Shown one piece after another: positions 56,038 through 64,000 of a DNA stretch of 64,000 nucleotides (positions are counted from its first letter, which is position 1; each line of letters opens with the position of its first letter). The position numbers and the translations under genes are program-made. The DNA is from Anaeramoeba ignava. Lineage: Eukaryota > Metamonada > Anaeramoebidae. A model generated the notes under the pieces. That model was not told the DNA's origin. It did not search any database and saw only the letters and a program-made list of their open reading frames with translations. The stretch covers positions 248,001 to 312,000 of the forward strand of contig JAPDFW010000064.1 of the NCBI GenBank assembly GCA_028826165.1. The letters are read 5' to 3'.

Positions 56038-58755
56038 TTAAATGAAAAGATTTGTAAATTGAAACTTAATTCCATCAAATAAACCAAAATCACTAATTTT
56101 TAGTTTAGGGATCACAGTCAAAGCCATAAAAGAAAGAGTCATAAAAGGAGCCTTTAATTTTGAATGAGCTTCTTGAGCAATTTTATCAATTTTTGAATAT
56201 TTTTGAGCAACAAGATAACCATCATCAGCAGATAACAAGCCAGCAATTTCCAGCGGCAAAACCTCATTAACAACTTGGTTCTGGGTTGAAATAAAACTGA
56301 TAGAAATTCCGCCTTTAAATTTGACAATTTGATTAACTGCATTCATCATTAATTGCTCAGAAGTACCAATAACAATAACATTATGAGAATCATGAGAAAC
56401 AGAACTTGCAATTGCACAATTTTTCAGACCGAAATTCTGTATCAATCCCAGTGCTGGCTTTGGTTTTTCGGATGAATACCGAGAAATTACTGCAATTTTA
56501 AGACAATCAATTTCTTGATTTGCAAGAAGATTTCCTTTTGAATCAATTTCAAACATTTTTTTCTCAATTTCAGTTTCTTCTGTAAAAAGCTCTCCATCCA
56601 TCACTTTGATCACACGCAGTTTTGTGCAATTCTCTGGTGGCTTGATGTAGAAATCTTCCTCATTGCATTCCTTTAATTCAAAATTATTTGGTTTTTCAAT
56701 ATTTTCCAAATGTGGAATAAGTGAATTTTTTCCATCAAAAACAGTTTTTCCTTTAATAATTGTCTGAAGGACTTTATAATTTTGATCCATCACAACAATA
56801 TCTGCCGAATCACCAACACTGAGCAGACCGTTATCGAGTTTGTAGTGGTTTTTGGGGTTAAGTGTTGATGCTCGAACAACCGAAATGAAATCATGTTTAT
56901 AATCAGCAACAATCCGTTGGATTAATTGATCTATATGTCCATCTACTAAGTCATTAGGATGTCTATCGTCGGAACACAACATTATCATTTCTGGGTGTGT
57001 TTTAAATAAAGAATGAAGTGCATTCAGATTTTTTGCTGCTGAGCCTTCCCGAATTAGTACTTTCATTCCAATATTAATTTTTTCTTCAGCTTCTTCAATT
57101 GTCATACATTCGTGATCTGTTGTAATTCCTGCTGAGAAATATTTTTTTAGATCTTCTCCTCTAACAGCTGGTGCGTGACCATCGATAATTACTAATTTTA
57201 ATTTTATAAATGAATTTTAATTTTAATTTTAATTTTAATTTTAATTTTAATTTTAATTTTAATTTAAATTTTAATTTTAATTTTAATTTTAATTTTAATT
57301 TTAATTTGAATTTTAATTTTAAATTTAATTTTAATTTTATAAATGAATTTTAATTTTAATTTTAATTTTAATTTTATATTTAATTTGAATTTGAATTTTA
57401 ATTTTAATTTTATAAATGAATTTTAATTTTAAATTTTAATTTTATAAATGAATTTTAATTTTAATTTTAATTTTAATTTTATAAATGAATTTTAATTTTA
57501 ATTTTATAAATGAATTTTAATTATAATTATAATTTTAATTTTAATTTTAATTTTAATTTTTTAATTTGAATTTTATAAATGAATTTTAATTTTAATTATG
57601 ATTTTAATTTTAATTATAATTTTAATTATAATTTTAATTTTAATTTTAATTTGATTTAAATTTTAATTTTAATTATAATTTTAATTATAATTTTAATTTT
57701 GATTTTAATTTTAATTTTAATTTTGGATTTTAATTTTAATTTGAATTTTATAAATGAATTTTAATTTTAATTTTAATTTTAATTTTAATTTTAATTTTAA
57801 TTTTAATTTTAATTATAATTTTAATTATAATTTTAAATTTAATTTTAATTTTAATTTTAATTTTAATTTTGATTTTAATTTTGATTTTAATTTAAAATTA
57901 AATTTGATTTTAATTTTATAAATGAATTTTAATTTTAATTTTAATTTTAATTTTAATTTTAATTTTAATTTTAATTTTAATTTTAATTTTGATTTTAATT
58001 TTAATTTTGATTTTAATTTTGATTTTAATTTTGAATTTTAATTTAAAATTGAATTTGATTTTTACATCCATATTTCTTAACTAAATCAATTTTTTCCATA
58101 ACAGATGAATCTCGATTTATAACACCAGGAAAATTCATCATTTCAGACTAAAATATAAAAGAAAATTCAAATATTATATAATAAATTAAACACTCAATAA
58201 ATTATAAAACAAAAGGAAAATCAATTACAAAATAAGTTAAACCAAATTTTTTGATAATTTCTTCAATTTCTTTAACACCAAAATTTGCACCAGAAGTTTC
58301 AAAAGGAGTTGCAGGAACACAAGAAGGAATTCCAAAACAAAAATAAAAAGGAACTAATTTAGAATTATCAATCATAAATTTAACACCATCAACACCAAGA
58401 ACATTTGCTAAAAATTAAATTGAAAAATTAAATTAAAAAAATTAAATTAAATAAATTAAATTAAAAAAATTAAATTTTGTTTTTTTTTGCTTTTACCAAT
58501 TTCATGTGGATCAGAAACGGTTCCAATAACTCCATGACAAACAGCAAGACGAGCAAATTCTGATGGTGGTAACATGCTTGATTCAATATGAATATGAGCA
58601 TCAATTAAACCAGGTAAAATATAGTTTTCATATTTTTCATTATTTTTCGTTATTGATTTAATTTTTCCATCAGAAATTTCAATTATTCCTGGAAAAATTG
58701 TACCAGAAATAACATCAACAATATTACCAGAAATTTTTTGCATAATGAAAAGCAA
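56038..58755 (-). CDS. ade: Adenine deaminase, bacterial AdeC type
   Basis: Four exons: 58755-58497, 58407-58229, 58147-58066, 57191-56038; 557 residues, phases match. Converts adenine to hypoxanthine and ammonia (purine salvage); amidohydrolase fold with Mn/Fe centre. Motifs: [20 protein letters not shown] (metal His pair), [83 protein letters not shown], and the C-terminal-domain motif [15 protein letters not shown]. This family is chiefly prokaryotic and distinct from the eukaryotic adenosine-deaminase-like adenine deaminases, so lateral origin is likely; it has since gained three introns, one of 874 bp of satellite. ATG 58755 and 58743 are both possible starts. Confidence 0.93.
57195..58062. 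repeat. Intron 3 microsatellite (TTTTAA)n of adenine deaminase
   Basis: TTTTAA hexamers with recurrent TTTTATAAATGAATTTTAAT blocks and TTATAATTTTAA variants. Confidence 0.92.
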
Positions 58756-58894
58756 AAAAAAAATGAAAAGAAAAAAATGAAAAAATTTTGAATATTTTTT
58801 TTTTTTTGATTTTTATTACTCTTGTTAATTTGTTAAAATTAAGATTAGAAATAATAATAATAGAAATAATAATAATAATAATAATAAATTTTGA

Positions 58895-61389
58895 TTAAAA
58901 AACTTCCAAAAATTCAAATAATTTATCAAAAATTCTCATATTCTTATCATTTAAAATTATTGACAAATATCGATTAAGTTTTGCTTTTCTTTGAGTAACA
59001 ACATCATAACTTAAAGAACTTCTTAATGTTTTTGAAGGGAATGATAATTTTGGACGATTTGGGAAATTTTTGCAAATCTATTTTAATTTGAATTTTAATT
59101 TTAATTTAATTTTAATTTTAATTTGAATTTTAATTTGAATTTTAATATTGAATTTGAATTTTAATTTTGAATTTGAATTTGAATTTGAATTTTAATTTTA
59201 ATTTTAATTTTAATTTTAATTTTAATTTTAATTTTAATTTTGAATTTGAATTTGAATTTTAATTTTAATTTTAATATTGAATTTGAATTTTAATATTGAA
59301 TTTGAATTTTAATATTGAATTTGAATTTGAATTTGAATTTTAATTTTAATATTGAATTTTAATTTGAATTTTAATTTTAATTTTAATTTGAATTTTAATT
59401 TTAATTTGAATTTTAATTTTAATTTTAATTTAAATTTTAATATTGAATTTTAAATTTTGAATTTTAATATTGAATTTGAATTTTAATTTTAATATTGAAT
59501 TTTAAATTTGTACAACTGAATGTAATTGCCTGAATTCTGAATATCTTCGAAAAACTTTCCATTCATGATATCCTGTTGAAACATCAATTTCATATTGAAT
59601 ATATTTTTTATTTTTCTTATTTTCTTTTTCCATAACAAAACCACTTATAACAGCATTTAATTTGCCACCTTTTTTAATCTTTTATATTTATATTTATATT
59701 TATATTTATATTTTTATATTTAGATATTTATATTTATAATTTTAATTTTTACTTCTTCAGTTTCTTGTGATTCCTTAATTTTACTTTGTTGAATTTGATC
59801 CACAATTTCTTGAAATTTGGAAACTAAAGATTCAAGAGCTTTTGTTTCAGGATTATTTTCTCCCAAAAATTTTGTTAATTTCTTAATATTTTTTTAGGTT
59901 TAAAAAGAAACGAATCTATATAAAAAATTTTTTTTCATTTTTAAAAAATATAAAGGAATATTTACAAAAAAATCTTCTAAATAAGAAGCAGCTCTTGAAA
60001 CAGGAAGATATAATAAACTTTTTAAATCTCTTCCTGATAAATCAGCTTCAGATTCAATTTTCTATTCATAAAAAATTTGTATTAAATTAAATTGAAAAGA
60101 GAAAAAAAAAATATAAATATATATTTTTTACTTCTAAAAATTCTTTAAATTGAACATAATTATTTATTGTTCTTTTAACACTTTTTTTAGCACTTTCATA
60201 ATTTGAGATATAAATGATATATTTATAAAATTCTTGTTCCTAAAAATTGAAATTTGAAAGAAATGAATTTTTGTTTTTGTTTTTGTTTTGTTTTTGTTTT
60301 ACAAAATTTGAAAATATCTTGATAATTGAAAATTCCTCTTGTGATTCCAATTCTTGATCCATTCGAACAACAATTCTTGAATTTAAATTGATAATTTCTT
60401 CAATATTATGGAAAATATTTTCAATAAATTTTTCACTTGAATATTGATCATCATCTCTTAATGGTTCAAGAAATCTATTTCTTAAAATTTTCAAATCTTC
60501 AAAATACTTCTTTTCTTTTTCGATGATAGTATTTCCCACTTCATTTCTTTGTGTTTTGAAAGGGTCGTCATTAGCAGAATAAGTATTTTGCTCAACTAGA
60601 ATTAATGTAAATATTTTAAATTAAATTTAAATTTAAATTTAAATTTTTTTAATTTTTGTTTTTGCTTTTTTTACTTGTTGAATGCTTTGTTTCGGAATTT
60701 AAGGAAATGAATGTATTATTTACTGAGAATTTTTCTTTTGAATTTTCCAGTTTTTCTTCAGTTAATTTGTCTTGAATTATGATATTGATTATAACTAAAT
60801 CATTTTCATCCAATTTTGAAAATAGAAAAGTTGTGTTTGGAGCAAAAAGAGTTAAATTGCCAATTTCATTCATTTGGAAATTGGTTGAATCTTGGTTTGA
60901 ATCTTGGTTTGTGTTTTCATTTTGATTTTGAATAAAAGCAAAAATTGGGGAAAATTTTAATTTCCCAGATTTAATAAAAATCAAGTGATAATTTTCTTTT
61001 GTTTCAAAAGTTATTTCTTTTTCGTTAATTTTTAATTGCGTTAAATAATTGTTAGTTTCATAAGTAAAAAACTCATCAAAAAAAGCAGTGTCATTGTCGA
61101 AGAAATAAGGTTTTGCGTAAATGTCTTTTTTAGGAACGTTTCTTAATGGAATGGATAAAATACAAGTTTCGTTATCGTCGTTGCTTTCAATGTCAAAACC
61201 ATATTTAGATGGAATGTAAATAAGATCTCCTTTCACACAATTTTGAGAAGAAATATTGTCAATGTCAAAAGAGACATTTGCATTTCCTTTGTGAAATAAT
61301 AATAAATGAGGTTGCGGTAAAGGATCAAAAGTTTTTTTTTGTTTTGTTGTGAGAGTTGAAAAAGCAAAAATTGAATTCAAAACGTCCAT
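58895..61389 (-). CDS. Cupin-like / RhoGEF (DH) / PX-domain protein
   Basis: Seven exons: 61389-60675, 60595-60303, 60239-60132, 60061-59966, 59881-59753, 59678-59514, 59077-58895; all GT-AG and phase-consistent; 562 residues. The N-terminal about 240 residues are beta-rich and resemble the cupin tail of type I phosphomannose isomerase (PLPQPHLLLFHKGNANVSFD, KGDLIYIPSKYGFDIE), apparently twice (second half: NYHLIFIKSGKLKF, LTLFAPNTTFLF). A Dbl-homology domain follows about 265-430 (YFEDLKILRNRFLEPL, IFHNIEEIINLNSRI, DLKSLLYLPVSRAASYLEDF). A PX domain about 450-555 (YEIDVSTGYHEWKVFRRYSE, FPNRPKLSFPSKT, RKAKLNRYLSIIL) suggests phosphoinositide-membrane targeting. Expected to activate a Rho/Rac GTPase at membranes. 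DH and PX are confident, cupin is tentative. There is no PH domain, which is unusual for Dbl GEFs. Confidence 0.82.
59083..59511. repeat. Intron 6 microsatellite (TTTTAA/GAATTT) of the DH-PX gene
   Basis: About 430 bp of hexamers with TTTTAATATTGAATTTGAAT blocks, lying inside the PX domain coding region. Confidence 0.9.
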
Positions 61390-61804
61390 TTTTTTTAATT
61401 TTTTAATAATTTAATTTTTTGTTTGTTTGATTTTTGAAAATAAAGAAGAAAAGGGAATTAAGTTTTTTTTGTTGTTTTAGTTAAAATAAAAAAAAAGCAA
61501 ATAAAAAATAAAAAATAAAAAAATAAAAAATATAAAGGAAAAAAATGGAAAATGAAAAATTAAAAAAGAAAAAATTTTTTTTGTTTTTTAAATAATTAGT
61601 AATTTAAATTTAAAAATTATTCATCTATTTTTTTTTATTTTATTTTTCTTAATCAAATTTTTTTTTTCATTTTTTTCATTTTTTTCTTTTTCCATTTTTT
61701 TTCTTTTAACAAAATACATTGAATTTTAAGCAAGTTGGAAAAATTTCAAACAAAAACAAATAACAAAAAACAAAAAACAAATAACAAAAACAAATAAAAT
61801 TGCA
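61390..61804. promoter_or_regulatory. Divergent upstream region, DH-PX gene / beta-helix surface protein
   Basis: 415 bp without ORFs. Plus-strand TTTTTTCATTTTTTTCATTT lies at about 61673-61692, some 110-130 bp before the surface-protein ATG. A weak minus-strand TTTTTCATTTTCC lies near 61543-61558. ACAAAAA tandem words (61750-61795) precede the ATG. Confidence 0.4.
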
Positions 61805-64000
61805 ATGTCACTTTTTTTTAGAAACAAATCATATGTTTTTTTGATAATTTTTTTTCTTTTTCTTTTTCAATTTGATTATGTGATTGGACAAATCGTTTAT
61901 ATGGATACTAATGGCTCAATAGACTCAGGATGTGGAGATTTAGCAAATCCATGCAAAGAACTTTCACAAGCGGTTATAAATGCGCAAATAAACGGAACTA
62001 TAATAATGAATCCAGGAAATTACAGTGTGAATTTTTACGGAACAACGATTAATAAATCAGTGACAATTGTGGGTCAAGATAAAAGTCAAGTGTTTGTTGA
62101 CTGCGATTATAACAAATACGGATTAATTGTCACAAACACACAAAACATTGCTTTTGAAAACATCAGCTTTGCCAATTGCGAAATAAGTGGCGGCAGTTAC
62201 GGTGGAGCAGCGTTAACTATCAATTCTCAAGCAGTCTCAATTAAAAACTGCCAATTTATCAATAACAATGTTGAGCCATATGTTACTATGCAAGGTGTTT
62301 ATAGCGCTGCAATCTTTTTTGATAACTGCCAAACAGCTAGCGTTGAAAACTGTCTTTTTAAAAACAACCTCAATAGCCACAACGGATCGGGCGCCATTTT
62401 TGCCAGATATTTCGCAACTGCCGACGCTGTTCTTAAGGTCAATAATAATTCCTTTGTGGGTAATCAAGGTGCTGTTGGCGCTCTGCAGGTCAACTACACA
62501 AAAACAGTCCAGAATTCATCAATTCAAATAGCTTTTTCAAATTTTACTTCAAATTTGGGTGCAAATATTTCTGGTGCTGTTTTTATCCAGTACACTGCAG
62601 ATGGTGCAGGAAACTCCATTTATATCAATAACACAAACTTCACAAACAACAGCGCGCTCATTTTCGGCGCTTTCGGATTATTCCATAACGGAAAGTGCCA
62701 AAACTCCACATTTTCCATTTCAAAATCTTTTTTTAAAGGAAATAAGGCGAATATTTATTCGGGAGCAATTTCGCAAATTTATAACTCATTATTCAACACA
62801 TCATATATCGAGATTACTTCGAGCAACTTCACATCAAACACTGGGTATCGTGGCGCAATTTATATCGATGACTCTCCGTATGGAAACCATGGAGATATTC
62901 TCAACAACTCTCTTATTATTCAGGGGTGCCTTTTCACGAGCAACACTGGTGAATCTGGAGGCGCCATTTCTGCCAATTCCAGAGTGTCACTCAACATGCT
63001 CAAAAACACATATTCCAATAACTCTGCGCACCAAGGAGGTGCAATGTATTTAAAGAACATCCTGTCCTTCTACGACGGGTCCTCAAACTATCTTGATGAC
63101 ACTGCAATTGTTGGCGCCGAGTTTATGTGCCTTACATCCGGGCAATTCGAATTCAAAAGCGTTGAGTTCCAATCAAAACTTGTTGAGGATACAATCTTTT
63201 TTGTGTTTTCAAACCACAGTCTCGATTTAAGCTACTCGACATTTGAATGTCCTGAAGGCTCTGTTTTCATAATCGAAAACGAGACGGATCACAATTTCGA
63301 CTTGGAATATAAATATCAATTCAGTTTCGAGTGTGTTGAGTGTCCTGTCGGCACTTATTCGCTACGTCGTGGCGGATATAACACAGATTTCGATTGCTAC
63401 TTATGTCCCACTCAAGCAGAGTGCCGCGGAGGTGCAGATGTTTATGTGAAAAACGGATTTTGGGGAGACAAATTGGAATCAGGAAAAATCCAATTTTTCC
63501 CTTGTCCAGAAGATTTCTGCTCACCAAATTCAATTAATAATGCCCAACTTGTTTTATACAACACATGCAAAAATCATCGGGAAGGTTTTCTGTGCACTCA
63601 ATGCACGGAAGGCTACACAGAATCTCTTTTCCCAAGTGGAGAATGCAAAGAAAAGGAAAAATGCCACCACCAAATCTTCCAGTATCTTTTGATGCTCTTT
63701 TTCATCTCCATCTGGCTTGTGTGGTCGCTTATTTTCATTCCGCAAGCAAAGACCGGACATTTTCATATTATGGCCTATTTCTTTCAGACTCTCAGCATCG
63801 TGATTCCCATGATGGACTCGCGCAAAAGCGATGGTTTCTGGAGATTTCTTCTCTCCATCGCAGAGCTTTTCAACCTTCAAACATACCTTCCTCTTTTTGG
63901 ATCTTTTGGCGAATGTCCAGGCGCTGAGATGAATTCTGTGCAGAAAAAGTTGATGAGACTTGTCGGCCCTTCGGTTAGTATCGGAATAATTCTTTTTGTA
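61805..64000 (+). CDS. Pmp-like beta-helix surface protein (partial)
   Basis: Open from ATG 61805 to the window end (732 codons, no stop). Signal peptide about residues 1-29 (YVFLIIFFLFLFQFDYVIG). Then a right-handed parallel beta-helix about 30-470 with the Pmp-type motifs GGAI/GAVF and FxxN (SGAIFARYF, FTNNSALIFGAFG, FTSNTGESGGAISANS, NNSAHQGGAMYLKN). A Cys-rich module follows, about 505-620 (CVECPVGTYSLRRGGY, CYLCPTQAECRGG, CTQCTEGYTESLFPSGEC), and transmembrane segments start at about 628 (YLLMLFFISIWLVWSLIFIP). Many N-glycosylation sequons. Likely an adhesin or cell-surface receptor with a multi-pass C-terminus outside the window. Visibly richer in G+C, with more C/G-ending codons than interior genes. 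Confidence 0.88.
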   Translation, partial: MSLFFRNKSYVFLIIFFLFLFQFDYVIGQIVYMDTNGSIDSGCGDLANPCKELSQAVINAQINGTIIMNPGNYSVNFYGTTINKSVTIVGQDKSQVFVDCDYNKYGLIVTNTQNIAFENISFANCEISGGSYGGAALTINSQAVSIKNCQFINNNVEPYVTMQGVYSAAIFFDNCQTASVENCLFKNNLNSHNGSGAIFARYFATADAVLKVNNNSFVGNQGAVGALQVNYTKTVQNSSIQIAFSNFTSNLGANISGAVFIQYTADGAGNSIYINNTNFTNNSALIFGAFGLFHNGKCQNSTFSISKSFFKGNKANIYSGAISQIYNSLFNTSYIEITSSNFTSNTGYRGAIYIDDSPYGNHGDILNNSLIIQGCLFTSNTGESGGAISANSRVSLNMLKNTYSNNSAHQGGAMYLKNILSFYDGSSNYLDDTAIVGAEFMCLTSGQFEFKSVEFQSKLVEDTIFFVFSNHSLDLSYSTFECPEGSVFIIENETDHNFDLEYKYQFSFECVECPVGTYSLRRGGYNTDFDCYLCPTQAECRGGADVYVKNGFWGDKLESGKIQFFPCPEDFCSPNSINNAQLVLYNTCKNHREGFLCTQCTEGYTESLFPSGECKEKEKCHHQIFQYLLMLFFISIWLVWSLIFIPQAKTGHFHIMAYFFQTLSIVIPMMDSRKSDGFWRFLLSIAELFNLQTYLPLFGSFGECPGAEMNSVQKKLMRLVGPSVSIGIILFV

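Noticed and set aside
62237-63927. Several ORFs of 70-164 codons on both strands
   Set aside because: Shadows of the continuous beta-helix surface-protein frame that runs from 61805 off the window end.

Overview
The window is nuclear DNA of a very AT-rich unicellular eukaryote. Evidence: short GT-AG introns (63-120 bp), a nuclear-type tRNA-His, an actin, a transportin, TFIIS, a Tra2-like SR protein, pre-60S assembly factors (NLE1, GNL2/NOG2), the standard genetic code, and non-coding DNA that is almost entirely micro- and minisatellite. The gene mix (RCC1/BTB, Ank/BTB and BTB/TLDc proteins, a RhoGEF, and bacterial-type salvage enzymes carrying spliceosomal introns) fits an anaerobic amoeboid protist. 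My best guess is an Anaeramoeba-like metamonad. This is inference from gene content, not a database match.

Layout. 1-2264: 5' part of a large cell-surface protein (minus strand), next to a 12-bp satellite that was invaded by a decayed pogo-like transposon (2705-4318) with 44-bp inverted repeats. 6.0-12.4 kb: a two-TM coiled-coil protein, NLE1 with a 2.1-kb satellite intron, and a nicotinamidase. 12.7-24.7 kb: BTB territory, with two RCC1/BTB genes, a truncated copy, a BTB/coiled-coil/TLDc gene flanked by two ~145-bp-period satellites, an Ank/BTB gene with broken frames, and a second nicotinamidase copied with its 5' flank. 24.9-30.6 kb: a DGAT1-like MBOAT acyltransferase, a 1.9-kb minisatellite, and phosphoglycerate dehydrogenase. 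30.8-44.5 kb: GNL2/NOG2, a divergent actin, transportin, an MGRN1-type RING ligase, and Tra2. 44.7-46.1 kb: an array of short hairpin-forming repeats, then tRNA-His(GTG). 46.5-50.4 kb: a bacterial-type nucleoside kinase with a ThrRS-like N-terminal domain, and TFIIS. 50.4-55.9 kb: three tandem RCC1/BTB paralogues, the middle one a visible mosaic of its neighbours. 56.0-61.4 kb: adenine deaminase, and a cupin-like/RhoGEF(DH)/PX protein. 61.8-64.0 kb: a Pmp-like beta-helix surface protein running off the window.

Themes. (1) Salvage metabolism: nicotinamidase x2, adenine deaminase and nucleoside kinase. (2) A local, actively recombining BTB family. (3) Nearly every long intron is one satellite family, with a different unit in each gene. 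(4) Seven genes carry a probable one-base frame break, mostly inside Asn/Gln/Glu hexamer tracts, so either the consensus has indels or the breaks are real. (5) Most genes have an oriented TTTTTCATTTTT motif shortly upstream of ATG, resembling the Trichomonas-type initiator. Multi-exon gene models were assembled by hand from homology and phase-consistent splice sites; no transcript data were available.
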